Of a stretch of DNA of 64,000 bases, positions 54,375 through 63,776 are shown one piece after another. Positions within the stretch are counted from its first letter, which is position 1; every line of letters starts with the position of its first letter. Below the pieces are notes generated by a model. That model had not been told where the DNA came from. It did no database searches and saw only the letters and a list, made by a program, of their open reading frames with translations. The DNA lies in assembly GCF_003663845.1 (NCBI RefSeq), contig NZ_RCCA01000001.1, positions 2,542,001 to 2,606,000 on the forward strand, written 5' to 3'. The position numbers and the translations under genes are program-made. Origin of the DNA: Chryseobacterium sp. 7. Lineage in GTDB: Bacteria > Bacteroidota > Bacteroidia > Flavobacteriales > Weeksellaceae.

Positions 54375-57200
54375 ATGAAAAACATTATATTTAGTTTATT
54401 ATTTATCTTATTGAGCATTCCTATTTCGGCTCAAAGAGATACGGATCACTGGTTTGCGCCTTACTATGCATCAACAAGTTATACGCAGGCATTATACCTT
54501 TCTACTGATTCTGCAACGCCTTTTGTAGTTACCGTTAACAGTAACAACGCTCCTATTGGTACAGTAACAATAAGTAAAAATGCTCCTCAGATATTTGTTG
54601 TGCCTATTGCGAATATTGCGGCAAATGTAACTTCAGATGCATTCAGTATCATCAATAAAGGGTTACATGTACAGGGAACCAAACCGTTCTACTGTTCATT
54701 AAGAATCGTAAGCAGCACCACACACGCTGAAATTATAACAAGTAAAGGAAAAGCCGGAATCGGAAAGGAATTTTATGTAGCCGGAACTCCTACTACTTCA
54801 TCGCTTAGCGGTTATAATTTTACGGCAGGTATATTAGCCACAGAAAACAATACTGTAGTTACTGCTACATGGAACGGAAATATAGCATTCTTCGGTGCAG
54901 CACCTGTAGGAACCAACACTCAGACAGTTACCCTGAATAAAGGACAATCTTTTATTTTTGCCGGCGGCCCGGGAACGGGAGGGCTGAATCAATCAGCTTT
55001 TATTGGGGCTAAAATTGTTTCGGATAAACCCATTACGCTTACCAACGGAAATGTGAATGGAAATTTCGGAAGCAATACAAGTTCCGGCTCAGATGCAATT
55101 CTCGATCAGTCTGTGCCAACAGAAAGACTTGGAAGTACTTTTGCCATGGTAAGAACCAGATCTACAACGGACGATCTGGAAGGTGGTATCATTGTAGGAA
55201 CCGAAGATCACACGCAGATATTCATTAATGGGTCCAATACCCCTATTGCAACCATCAACAGTGGTGATTTTTATAGAATTTCGGGAAGCAATTATGTGCA
55301 GCAGGGAACTTCGGGACATTTTAATATGTTCATCACTACTTCAAAAAATGTTTATCTGTATCAGCTGGTTTCAGTGGGAAACAGCAGTGCGACGTGTGGT
55401 TATAACTATATTCCGCCATTAAACTGTTTTCTGCCCAGAAAAATTGACGAGATCGGAAAAATTAACGAAATGCCAACCGGAACAGGAACCACAAGTATGG
55501 TTCCTAACGGAACTATTGTAAAACTCAATATTTTAACTGAAGCCGGAGCCAATGTAACCGTCAACGGAGCTCAGCCACTTGCTTCAGAAGGTCCTTTTCC
55601 ATTAACGGGAAACAACAGCTGGGTGACCTATGCTATCCCTTCTATTACCGGAAACGTAACGGTTATTTCTGACAAAGCAGTAACTGCGGGGATTAATGGA
55701 GGGTACAGTACATCCGGATACGGAGGATATTTTGCAGGTTTCTCTTCTATTCCATTAATTGCAAAGCAAACAGGAGAGTGTATTCCGGGTATTGTTTTAG
55801 AGGTTGATGACAGCTACGATACGTATCAATGGTTCCTGAATGGAAATCCTATTACCGGGGCTAATTCCAATACTTTTACACCGCTGGTTTCTGGAAATTA
55901 TACGGTAAGAATTGCTGTAGGTTCTTGTACTCCGGCTGTTACTCCGGTGTATAAAGTGTATACATGTCTTGAAGAATCTACTAAAGCTATGACGGTCTGC
56001 GAAGGATATCAGGCTATCGTTCCTGAATTTTCCAATTCTACCCAAAGCTATGTTCCGAGTACGGTAACAATTTTGACACATCCGGTAAACGGCACAGCCA
56101 GCGTAGATCCGGCCGGAGTTATTAATTATACTCCTAATTTCGGTTATATGGGTACAGATACTATTGTTTATAAATTCTGTGGTAACAATCCTGATTTTAC
56201 AGATTGCGAGCAGGTAACTTTAACTTTAACAGTTTCTGAAAGCCCTATCGTTCAAAATGCTGCTTTAAGCTCATGTTTCGAACCTACTAATCCGGTGCTT
56301 GGTAAATTTGATTTAACATCTGCCGGAGTGAATGTACAGCCGGGGACCACTAAACAGTATTACCCGTCTCCTGCTGATGCAGAAAACGGAACCAATGAAA
56401 TCCTGACCCCTGCCAATTATATTGCTCCAGACGGTGTAGTTTATATCAAAGTAAGCAACGCCAACGGATGTTACAGAGTTGCAGAAGTAACGCTTACTGT
56501 GATCCCTCCTACTTACTCAGACGTATTAAAGGATCAGATTATCTGTATGGAAAATACCACCACACTGGATGCCGGGCCTGGGTTTACTTCTTATCTTTGG
56601 AGCACAGGAGCTACTACACAATCCATCAAAAATGTAGGCGTGGGAACGTATTGGGTAGATCTGAAAACCAGAGAGTGTACTACCAGACAGACTGTAAAAG
56701 TTTATCCTTCTGAAAATCCTGTTATTGCAGATATTACTATCAGTAATAATATTGTTACCCTGACTGTAATTGCAGGAGCAGCACCTTATCAATATTCAAT
56801 GGATAAGGTAAACTGGCAGAATGAAAATGTATTCACCAATGTTCCCCGCGGAAGCCATACGTTCTATGTAAAAGATTCTTATAACTGTACACCTGTAGAA
56901 GTAGAAGTTACAGTGCCGAATCTGATCAACATCATCACGCCTAACGGAGACGGAATTAATGATGTACTGGATTATTCTGCTTTATCCGGGAAACCTAATT
57001 TCACTTTCAGCATTTACGACAGATATGGAAGTAAAATTCATGAAGGAAATAAAGAAAACGGATACCAATGGGACGGAAGTACTGGCGGTAAGAATGTATC
57101 TACCGGAAACTACTGGTTTGATATGGGCTGGAATGAGGACAACAAAAAACAGACTCCAATAAAATATACCGGATGGATCATGGTAAAAAACAGAAATTAA
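54375..57200 (+). CDS. IgGFc-binding-like surface protein with T9SS type B sorting domain
   Basis: 941 residues. Sec signal MKNIIFSLLFILLSIPISAQ. Residues about 20-460 read as an IgGFc-binding N-terminal domain (DTDHWFAPYYAS, GLHVQGTKPFYCSLRIVSST, TAGILATENNTVVTATW). PKD/Ig-like beta domains follow at about 470-840 (DSYDTYQWFLNGNPITGANS, GPGFTSYLWSTGATTQSIKN). The C-terminal gliding-motility-type domain has ITPNGDGINDVLDYSAL and IYDRYGSKIHEGN, ending WIMVKNRN. The protein should cross the outer membrane by the type IX system and stay on or leave the surface. An adhesin is likely. Confidence 0.88.
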   Translation: MKNIIFSLLFILLSIPISAQRDTDHWFAPYYASTSYTQALYLSTDSATPFVVTVNSNNAPIGTVTISKNAPQIFVVPIANIAANVTSDAFSIINKGLHVQGTKPFYCSLRIVSSTTHAEIITSKGKAGIGKEFYVAGTPTTSSLSGYNFTAGILATENNTVVTATWNGNIAFFGAAPVGTNTQTVTLNKGQSFIFAGGPGTGGLNQSAFIGAKIVSDKPITLTNGNVNGNFGSNTSSGSDAILDQSVPTERLGSTFAMVRTRSTTDDLEGGIIVGTEDHTQIFINGSNTPIATINSGDFYRISGSNYVQQGTSGHFNMFITTSKNVYLYQLVSVGNSSATCGYNYIPPLNCFLPRKIDEIGKINEMPTGTGTTSMVPNGTIVKLNILTEAGANVTVNGAQPLASEGPFPLTGNNSWVTYAIPSITGNVTVISDKAVTAGINGGYSTSGYGGYFAGFSSIPLIAKQTGECIPGIVLEVDDSYDTYQWFLNGNPITGANSNTFTPLVSGNYTVRIAVGSCTPAVTPVYKVYTCLEESTKAMTVCEGYQAIVPEFSNSTQSYVPSTVTILTHPVNGTASVDPAGVINYTPNFGYMGTDTIVYKFCGNNPDFTDCEQVTLTLTVSESPIVQNAALSSCFEPTNPVLGKFDLTSAGVNVQPGTTKQYYPSPADAENGTNEILTPANYIAPDGVVYIKVSNANGCYRVAEVTLTVIPPTYSDVLKDQIICMENTTTLDAGPGFTSYLWSTGATTQSIKNVGVGTYWVDLKTRECTTRQTVKVYPSENPVIADITISNNIVTLTVIAGAAPYQYSMDKVNWQNENVFTNVPRGSHTFYVKDSYNCTPVEVEVTVPNLINIITPNGDGINDVLDYSALSGKPNFTFSIYDRYGSKIHEGNKENGYQWDGSTGGKNVSTGNYWFDMGWNEDNKKQTPIKYTGWIMVKNRN

Positions 57201-57222
57201 TATTTAAATACCTATCGTAAGC

Positions 57223-57660
57223 ATGAAAAAGCTATTATATATATTCTTTGTGTGTTTTTCAGGAGTGCTTTTCGCTCAAAAAAACAGTAATGTGAAATTT
57301 GCAGTCTACAATAATACAGTCGGGACAGCCGCAATGTTTGATCTTTACAAGAACAGCATTGAAAAAGCAGCTGTTTTTAAAACCAAAGCCAGTCTTCCTT
57401 CCCATCTCAAAAAGTTTGATTATCTGGCTGATAACGGTTTAATAGAAATCACGTTTAAGAAAAATGCAGGTTACCCGGACAGCCTGTCTCTGGAAATGCT
57501 GAATGAACAGAATAACCTTCCCAAAGGCACGCCTGTATTTATTGAAGAATATCAGTTCAGTGATACCACTACCCTGGTCTATAATGAAATGATCAGCAAC
57601 ATAGAAGTTATAGATACTAACGGACAAAAAAACATCCATATTTCAACCATAAGAAATTAA
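57223..57660 (+). CDS. Small exported protein of unknown function
   Basis: 145 residues. Sec signal (MKKLLYIFFVCFSGVLFAQ). The mature part opens KNSNVKFAVYNNTVGTAAMF and has no cysteine and no T9SS domain. It lies 22 nt after the IgGFc-binding-like gene, so it is co-transcribed and may assist or bind it. A strong terminator follows at 57693-57719. Confidence 0.75.
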   Translation: MKKLLYIFFVCFSGVLFAQKNSNVKFAVYNNTVGTAAMFDLYKNSIEKAAVFKTKASLPSHLKKFDYLADNGLIEITFKKNAGYPDSLSLEMLNEQNNLPKGTPVFIEEYQFSDTTTLVYNEMISNIEVIDTNGQKNIHISTIRN

Positions 57661-57692
57661 TGATCTGTTTTGACGGAAATTAATTAAATCCG

Positions 57693-57728
57693 GAGACTAT
57701 TTCATTTTGAAATAGTCTCTCTTTTTTT
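57693..57728 (+). terminator. Terminator of the surface-protein operon
   Basis: GAGACTATTTCA (57693-57704) and TGAAATAGTCTC (57708-57719), a 12-bp stem, then TCTTTTTTT. Confidence 0.9.
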
Positions 57729-58061
57729 CCGGACTTAACTGTTCTTACTGAAGTAAAGTATAGCCAGCGATTCCTTTGGTGGAAAAACTCAGATAAATAT
57801 AAAATTTGACAGGTTCATCCCCAATATTTATAATATTCGCTAAAATAAGCCATTAATTAGATTTTTTTTTGAGTTAAATTTCCTTTTCTTAAAGAAAATA
57901 ATTAGCAATACCAATCAGAACACAAAATAAACACAAAAAAATAAAACACTGAATAACAGTTAATTAAATACAACGTTGTATTTTTGTTGTATTTGTTTTT
58001 TTGAAACAATTTAGTTTTTATGCTAAAATTGCACTGTGAAAAAAAAACATTAAACAAAAAG
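57729..58061 (+). promoter_or_regulatory. Upstream region of the VGIN protein gene with palindrome and half-sites
   Basis: AAATACAAC-GTTGTATTT (57967-57984) is a perfect 18-bp palindrome. A third half-site GTTGTATTT follows at 57987-57995, exactly 11 nt after the second. This is a likely operator just before the gene. No gene in the rest. Confidence 0.55.
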
Positions 58062-58856
58062 ATGAAAAAATTATTTTTATTAATCCCTGCGATGATTTCT
58101 ACTATAGCGTATTCGCAAGTGGGGATAAACACAACTACTCCTCAGGCAACTTTGGATGTTATAGGAAAACCTGCAACCCCGGCTGTCTTAGATGGAATAA
58201 TTCCTCCAAGACTGACAGGTGTTCAACTTAAAGCAAAAACATATACCGCTGCTCAAACCGGTGCCTTTGTATATGTTACAACTCCAGATCCTTCACCATC
58301 TGGACAAACAATTAATGTCACAACAGTTGGCACATACTCTTTTGATGGTTCCAGATGGCTAAAGGTAAATACAACAGCTCCCCTCCCTAGTTCACAATTG
58401 GTTTTAGTAGTGAAAGGAACAGGAAAACAGCTAGATACCGATTCCCCAGCATCAAATGCAAAATTAGCTTATTTTTCTAATCAAGCTACTCAAACAGGAA
58501 GTACAATCGTAATTAATGATCCAGGATCATGGGACATTACAAATCAAATGTATACAGCGCCTAAAGCCGGCGTTTATCAAATAGCTCTTACGGGATATGT
58601 AGCTGGATGCACAGGAGCTGCCGGAGGCGCTGCGTCATATTTTAGAACAATTATAAAAAGCGGATCGACCTATAAGGTAGTTAATACTGCTGACTTAGTA
58701 CTTACTTCTGGGCAATTGAACACCAATCAGCTCACAACGATAAACTTAGCAGCAGGAGACCAGGTATTTGCGGATTATAACGTGAGTGGTGCAACAAATG
58801 GTTGTTCAATAAATAATGTAAATATTTCGTCACTGTCCATATACAGATTTCAATAG
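58062..58856 (+). CDS. Secreted VGIN-type protein with C1q-like C-terminus
   Basis: 264 residues from the ATG at 58062. Sec signal MKKLFLLIPAMISTIAYS. The mature N-terminus is QVGINTTTPQATLDVIGKPA, the repeat-like opening typical of many Bacteroidota secreted proteins (often with trimeric C1q or tail-fibre-like parts). The C-terminal half (WDITNQMYTAPKAGVYQIAL, GDQVFADYNV) resembles a C1q/TNF jelly roll. Function unknown; surface structure or adhesion is likely. A 36-bp perfect palindrome 110 nt downstream ends it. Confidence 0.75.
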   Translation: MKKLFLLIPAMISTIAYSQVGINTTTPQATLDVIGKPATPAVLDGIIPPRLTGVQLKAKTYTAAQTGAFVYVTTPDPSPSGQTINVTTVGTYSFDGSRWLKVNTTAPLPSSQLVLVVKGTGKQLDTDSPASNAKLAYFSNQATQTGSTIVINDPGSWDITNQMYTAPKAGVYQIALTGYVAGCTGAAGGAASYFRTIIKSGSTYKVVNTADLVLTSGQLNTNQLTTINLAAGDQVFADYNVSGATNGCSINNVNISSLSIYRFQ

Positions 58857-58966
58857 AAAATATATTGTCTGCAATTTGTTTTTTAAGATAATTGTTCCCA
58901 GATTCCTTAAGATTCAATCCGGCTTATTAACAAAAATATTATAAGGTTCTATAAACACAAATCATC

Positions 58967-59007
58967 ATGTGATGTAAAGAAAAGCTTTTCTTTACATCAC
59001 ATTTTTA
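58967..59007 (+). terminator. Terminator: 36-bp perfect palindrome
   Basis: Arms ATGTGATGTAAAGAAAAG and CTTTTCTTTACATCACAT (58967-59002), no loop bases, followed by TTTTT. An unusually long stem, 110 nt after the VGIN gene stop. Confidence 0.75.
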
Positions 59008-59284
59008 TGATGAAGTCTTTAAAAATAAAAAAAGCCAATATTCTTTATGACAGGGCACAAAGAAACTACTGATTGAAAGAACCTTAATATTTACTATCCC
59101 AAATAGATTTCTCATTCTACAATAAAGCAATTTACATAATAAATATTTTTATGAAAAAAAATTATCAGGAAAAAAGGTTATCATAAAATAAGCAAAAGCA
59201 GAAACCTCTGAAGATTTCTGCTTTTATATCCACGTTTAGTAAAAACCAGGCTGCATCAGAATACCGATACAACCTGATAACATA
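59008..59284 (-). terminator. Intergenic stretch with the terminator of the HTH gene
   Basis: AAAAGCAGAAA (59194-59204) and TTTCTGCTTTT (59215-59225), an 11-bp stem with a 10-nt loop, 60 nt after the minus-strand HTH gene stop. The rest of the stretch shows nothing. Confidence 0.65.
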
Positions 59285-59611
59285 CTAAATTAAAAATTGT
59301 TTTTTCCATTTGGCAACGGTATTTCGGCTTAGTTTAAAATGCCTTGCCAATTCGGAATTATTCAGGTTATTTTTTTTCTGATAATTCAGAATCTCTATAA
59401 TAGATGTTTTATCATAAGAACGGTGCCTCTGATTAGCAAATTGGGTCTCCTGAGTAGCTTTTGGAAAAATAATATTATTAATATTGATAACATCTTTCAC
59501 TGAAAAAGCTGTTTTAGACAAAATCTTCTCACACTCTTCTTTTTTTGTGGGATGCTGCAATCGCAAAATATCTTCGTATATCTTTTTATAGTTTGGCCCT
59601 TTTGTTTCCAT
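59285..59611 (-). CDS. Small protein with C-terminal HTH (transposase-orfA-like helix-turn-helix)
   Basis: 108 residues. The last about 45 residues form a helix-turn-helix of the Hin/IS3-orfA type: TSIIEILNYQKKNNLNNSEL, ARHFKLSRNTVAKWKKQF. There is no DDE or other catalytic domain and no inverted repeats nearby, so it is not an insertion sequence. It is probably a DNA-binding regulator. It sits beside a VGIN-type secreted gene, as does its counterpart at 62981. Confidence 0.75.
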   Translation of the reverse strand: METKGPNYKKIYEDILRLQHPTKKEECEKILSKTAFSVKDVININNIIFPKATQETQFANQRHRSYDKTSIIEILNYQKKNNLNNSELARHFKLSRNTVAKWKKQFLI

Positions 59612-59943
59612 ATTATATTAATCTTGAACAACTTTTCTATTGTAAATCTAAACTCTTGTTTTTAAAATCTATGATTTGATATGTTTCGGCTAGAGTTTAT
59701 AGAAATTTCTGTTTTATGTGTTTCTTGCCACAAAAATGATTTTTTTATAATTTCAAACAAAAAAAACAGGTATTACTTAGATATTACATTAAAGTATTTC
59801 TTCAGTATTCTTTTGAAAATTCTTGCAACATACGTACAAAATCATATCTCAACATCAAAACATAGATATTGAATGGTCGTTATTTAAAAAATATAAAGTG
59901 ATTGAGTATTGACAGGTATTTTTACAATTCTAAGATTTTACAA
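59612..59943. other. 332-bp gap between two minus-strand genes
   Basis: AT-rich. No convincing gene or structure; it should hold the promoter of the HTH gene on the minus strand. Confidence 0.4.
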
Positions 59944-61389
59944 TCATAAATTAGTCTTATTACTATTAAGATTTTTCATCCAGACATAAATATCTTCATC
60001 AGAAGGAATATTCAATCTTTTTCTTAGTTTATTTTTCCGGGCTTGTATAGATTGGGGCTGTACAAAATTATAATTGGCAATTTCTTTTGTAGAGAAATTA
60101 AGAAATAACAAAGCACAAAACTTCAATTCTGTATTGAGCAGCTGAGGTTCAATTTTTAATAAGTTTGCTATAAACTCAGGATAAACTTCCTGAAAACGTG
60201 TAAGAAATTGTGGATCATTATCTTTCGCAAGCATTATGACTTCCTCAAAAGCAAAGTTTAATTTCTGGTTGAGCTCATGAGTTTCTTTTTCTTTTATATG
60301 TAAAATCTGATTTTTACTTTTTATTTTCTTATATACAAAAAAGATAATAATAACAGCACCCGCAATCCCTATAAATATAATGTATAATAAGAGATTGTTT
60401 TTATCCTTCAATGGTTCCTGTTTTTCTTCTACAAAAAGACCTACAGTATCTTTTAAATTCTCCTCATCTATCTTCTTTAGGCTATCATTAAGACGGTTAT
60501 ATTTAAAATCATATTTCTTTTCATTATCTCTTTGACCGTTTTTTTCATATGATCGGCTTATTAATTCGTATAACTCAGATAGTTTTCTGAAATTCTTTGC
60601 TTTTGCAGCAAGTATAATTGCTTTCTCATAGTTTATAATAGCGGAATCGTATTGTTTTCTTGTATCATAAACCTGTCCAATAAGCTTAAATGTGGCAAAA
60701 TCATTATTCCCCCAATGTACAGGTACAGATTGGGCCGAGCTTATATAAAACTTTGCAGAATCAATTTTATTTTCGTTGAGCTTTGCTTCGGCTAAAAGCA
60801 ACATGGCAGCTTTTAAGCTTGTATTCATACCTGAATCCATTTTTTTGGACTGCTTCAGTTCATTAATAATCTTCTTTCCATAATAAGCAACAGAGTCATA
60901 CTTCTTTTTCTCAATATAATTTTTCCCAATCTGAACCAAAATTAGTCCTTTTATCGCATGTCTGGTAGAATCACTTTTTAAATCATTTGCTAAAACCAAA
61001 TTCTTCTTTAGTTTTTTAAGTGATTCATCATACATTTTAATTCCTCTGTAATTAATACTGTATAATATATTCATAGAAATCTCCTGATCCTCAGCATTTG
61101 AGTTTTTAAATTCAGGCTCCATTAACTTTAAATAGTAATTGCTTTTAGCATACTTATATTGCGAGGAATAAGCAAGTGCTAAATTATAGTAAGCACACAG
61201 CCTACCTTCTGCATAATTAATATGTTTTGCATCTTCAAGTATTGAAAGATTCAATACAATCATATCATCTGTTTTACCATCAATAAGAAGATTATTAGAT
61301 ATATCCAGTCTCTTATGAATAGTTTCTACTGTAATTTTAGGCTGGGCAAACAGTAAGAGCGGGAAAAACAAAAAAATAAATTTCATCAT
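59944..61389 (-). CDS. TPR-repeat membrane regulator with C-terminal HTH
   Basis: 481 residues. Signal peptide or first anchor (MMKFIFLFFPLLLFAQ), TPR-like repeats from about 30 to 310 (ICAYYNLALAYSSQYKYAKS-type helices), and one membrane helix at about 325-350 (NLLLYIIFIGIAGAVIIIFF). A coiled coil comes next, then a LuxR-like HTH at about 415-475 (TELKFCALLFLNFSTKEIAN, PQSIQARKNKLRKRLNIPSD). This arrangement is a common Bacteroidota one-component sensor: periplasmic TPR senses, cytosolic HTH acts. The divergent target is probably the gene at 62096. Confidence 0.82.
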   Translation of the reverse strand: MMKFIFLFFPLLLFAQPKITVETIHKRLDISNNLLIDGKTDDMIVLNLSILEDAKHINYAEGRLCAYYNLALAYSSQYKYAKSNYYLKLMEPEFKNSNAEDQEISMNILYSINYRGIKMYDESLKKLKKNLVLANDLKSDSTRHAIKGLILVQIGKNYIEKKKYDSVAYYGKKIINELKQSKKMDSGMNTSLKAAMLLLAEAKLNENKIDSAKFYISSAQSVPVHWGNNDFATFKLIGQVYDTRKQYDSAIINYEKAIILAAKAKNFRKLSELYELISRSYEKNGQRDNEKKYDFKYNRLNDSLKKIDEENLKDTVGLFVEEKQEPLKDKNNLLLYIIFIGIAGAVIIIFFVYKKIKSKNQILHIKEKETHELNQKLNFAFEEVIMLAKDNDPQFLTRFQEVYPEFIANLLKIEPQLLNTELKFCALLFLNFSTKEIANYNFVQPQSIQARKNKLRKRLNIPSDEDIYVWMKNLNSNKTNL

Positions 61390-62095
61390 ATGTTAAGTTT
61401 GTGTAAAAATTTCATACATGTAATAAACATAACAGTAAATAAAAAAAACAATATTAGTATTAAAATACGAATTTAATTAATAAAAAAAATAATTATTATT
61501 AAAATAAACACAGAATTAATGTATTATATAAAATTCACCGTCCTGTTTTTCTCTGCAATGATATAATATTTAATTAAGAAGTGAGCTTACAATAAGAATG
61601 GTGCAGATATGATTCAGGTATTATTCAGGTATGAAATGAACATAATTTTTACACGACACACATACTACACATATAGAAATAAAAAATTTTAAGACTTTTC
61701 AGTCAATTGTAAGAAATGTAACATCACTATTATTACGAACTCCAATTTCTTACCTGCTTAATACGCCCATCTTTCTACACTTTATAAAATACAACCACCC
61801 TTTTTAAGGTTGATCCAGCATATTTTAGATTAAAAAACGGCAATTTACCAGGTATTTTATAAGTAATAAAATAGAGAATATTTTTAATAACCCTACTTCC
61901 TTAGCATTAAAAAAACAACTAAATATCAGCACTTTACATCCAAATCATAGGTAAATCATAGGTCAAAATTTGTATAAAATAAAGTTCGGAATGTAATATT
62001 GCGTCAACAAAATGAGTCATCTGAAGTTATGGTAAATTCTATTTATCAATCAATGAATCAAGAATCAAGAATGAAAAACAAAAATCTTTACACTT
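61390..62095. promoter_or_regulatory. 706-bp divergent regulatory region with tandem 11-bp repeats
   Basis: No gene. AAATCATAGGT occurs twice head to tail (61942-61952 and 61953-61963), exactly one helical turn apart. ATTCAGGTA also occurs twice (61612-61620 and 61623-61631). Both are candidate binding sites. The region separates the TPR-HTH regulator from the VGIQ gene. Confidence 0.55.
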
Positions 62096-62890
62096 ATGAA
62101 AAAATTATTATTACCCACTCTTTTATTAGCTTTCGTAACTACATATTCACAGGTAGGGATACAGACTAGTACTCCACAAAAAACACTACATGTGAATGGT
62201 TCTTTGCAGGTAGTAAATGAAGTGAATGTAGGCGGAAACGCTACAACAGCTGGCTCAGCAGGTACAACAGGACAGGTTCTTACCTCTCAGGGCGCAGGTA
62301 CAGCACCAGCTTGGCAGACATTGAATACAGTGAGCGGAAGTGTAAACAGTGCTGTTTACGTACAGGGAACTACTGAAGCAACAATTAATGCGGGAACTAC
62401 GGCAGATGTACCAGGAGTTACCTATACGGTAATTGTTCCAGCCGGAAGAACACAAACTCTTTTATTTACTATTTTAGGATATGCATTAGATTTTAATGCA
62501 ACAACTACTCAGGGAGTTTTTTCCCTTCTGCAAAATGGAACTAAAATTTCTTCTGCGTATGTCTCAAAAGCGGGTATATTTCCTAATAATTCCCAGGGGT
62601 CGATAGGTTCTACATCTGTTACGGTTAATATTCCTGCACTTAATAATAATTATACTTTTAATACTGCCCCGTTTCCTGCTTATGCATTAGGAGGTTTAGT
62701 CAATATGCCTGTTCCGGTAACATTTTTAAAATCTGTTACCCTTACTGCCGGAACATATATTTTTAAGGTTCAGTACTCTGCATGGGCCGGAACCGCCAAA
62801 GTTAATGTGGTTCCTTCTACTTTTTCCGGGTATAATGGTGATACAGAGTCAATGCTTACCAAAATGCAGATTTTAGTATATAATAATTAA
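62096..62890 (+). CDS. Secreted VGIQ-type protein
   Basis: 264 residues. Sec signal MKKLLLPTLLLAFVTTYS. The mature part opens QVGIQTSTPQKTLHVNGSLQ and continues GNATTAGSAGTTGQVLTSQG (the GxxGQVLTSxG motif common in Bacteroidota tail-fibre-like proteins). The rest is beta-rich. It is the same length as the VGIN protein at 58062 but only the opening is alike. Probably a surface protein. Possibly regulated by the divergent TPR-HTH protein. Confidence 0.75.
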   Translation: MKKLLLPTLLLAFVTTYSQVGIQTSTPQKTLHVNGSLQVVNEVNVGGNATTAGSAGTTGQVLTSQGAGTAPAWQTLNTVSGSVNSAVYVQGTTEATINAGTTADVPGVTYTVIVPAGRTQTLLFTILGYALDFNATTTQGVFSLLQNGTKISSAYVSKAGIFPNNSQGSIGSTSVTVNIPALNNNYTFNTAPFPAYALGGLVNMPVPVTFLKSVTLTAGTYIFKVQYSAWAGTAKVNVVPSTFSGYNGDTESMLTKMQILVYNN

Positions 62891-62980
62891 TCCTATTTAT
62901 CAATAAAACCCAACCTTACTATTATGAAAACATCTTTTTGTTGTATCATGAAAGATGTTTTCATTCAAATTCTGTTTATT

Positions 62981-63403
62981 ATGCATTTTAAAAATATTCA
63001 TATTGGTAAACTGATAGAAAAGCGGGTACAGGAAACCGGATTCAGTCCAGAAAGATTACTAAATTACCTGAAATGCAGTCATCAGGAACTATTGGAAATG
63101 TACAAAAGCGAATCTATGGATGCGGAGATTCTTCTTAAATGGAGTAAACTTCTTGCTTATGATTTTTTCAGGATTTACTCTCAACATCTTTTGCTGTATT
63201 CCCCTCCATCATCTCCCCAGTATTTTCAAAAATTAAAACAGGAAAATATAGAGCTTCCGGTATTTAGAAAAAATATCTATACCAAAGAAATAATTGATTT
63301 TATTCTGAATCTTTTAGAAATAAATGCAAAGACAAAAAAACAAATAATAGAAGAATACCGAATTCCCAAAACAACCTTATATAAATGGATCAAAAAATAC
63401 TAA
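62981..63403 (+). CDS. Small protein with C-terminal HTH, second copy of this type
   Basis: 140 residues from the ATG at 62981; an upstream ATG at 62924 is possible. It opens MHFKNIHIGKLIEKRVQETG. A helical middle is followed by a C-terminal HTH, INAKTKKQIIEEYRIPKTTL then YKWIKKY. No catalytic domain. It lies 90 nt after the VGIQ gene, so it may be co-transcribed. Similar design to the HTH gene at 59285, little direct identity. Confidence 0.75.
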   Translation: MHFKNIHIGKLIEKRVQETGFSPERLLNYLKCSHQELLEMYKSESMDAEILLKWSKLLAYDFFRIYSQHLLLYSPPSSPQYFQKLKQENIELPVFRKNIYTKEIIDFILNLLEINAKTKKQIIEEYRIPKTTLYKWIKKY

Positions 63404-63776
63404 TTGAGTTCCCTCGATATCATGGCCTGAAGAAATTGAGTTGTTCTATACATTTTAATATCCCTCTGTTGAATGTATGTTCTACTCTATTTCATAAGAT
63501 ACGATTCTATAACACAAATGAAAAAATATCACCGCAGAACTCCGGCTCTATGGATTGATATTAATGATTAGATTGCCAGATTAGTATTATTCTTTCCATT
63601 ATCTCCAACCTTTTTATGTGTGTATCCTTTAAAATTGTGTTTTTAGGTTGGAGTATTTTTAATACAAAAAGCCTCCTATAGAGGCTTTTTATCATTAGTA
63701 TTTTTAAAATCTGTGTTATTAATAATTCTAAATCAGAAAATCCCCATTACAAATCCCTAAAAAAGAACATTCAAAT
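63404..63776. other. 373-bp gap with two stem structures
   Basis: CTCCAACCT (63603-63611) and AGGTTGGAG (63645-63653) can pair around a 33-nt loop and are followed by TATTTTT. AAAAAGCCTC (63666-63675) and GAGGCTTTTT (63681-63690) form a compact bidirectional terminator. A 17-codon frame at 63519-63572 is too short to call. Confidence 0.55.

Noticed and set aside
58020..58061. Upstream ATG at 58020 for the VGIN protein
   Set aside because: It would put a charged stretch before the signal peptide; the ATG at 58062 gives a normal Sec signal.
59285..59611. Possible insertion sequence, because of the orfA-like HTH
   Set aside because: No transposase catalytic domain, no terminal inverted repeats and no target duplication seen; the second HTH gene at 62981 is equally bare.
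59681..59872. 63-residue plus-strand frame in the gap before the TPR-HTH gene
   Set aside because: Phe/Ile/Lys-rich composition typical of random AT-rich sequence, no promoter and no family resemblance.
63404..63450. AGTTCCCTC near 63408, also present in RNAs A-C of the TetR locus
   Set aside because: A 9-base match is expected by chance in 64 kb, and no operator, -7 element or 5' block is near it.
63519..63572. 17-residue frame beginning MKKYHRRTPALW
   Set aside because: Too short and without a clear promoter; recorded only inside the gap description.
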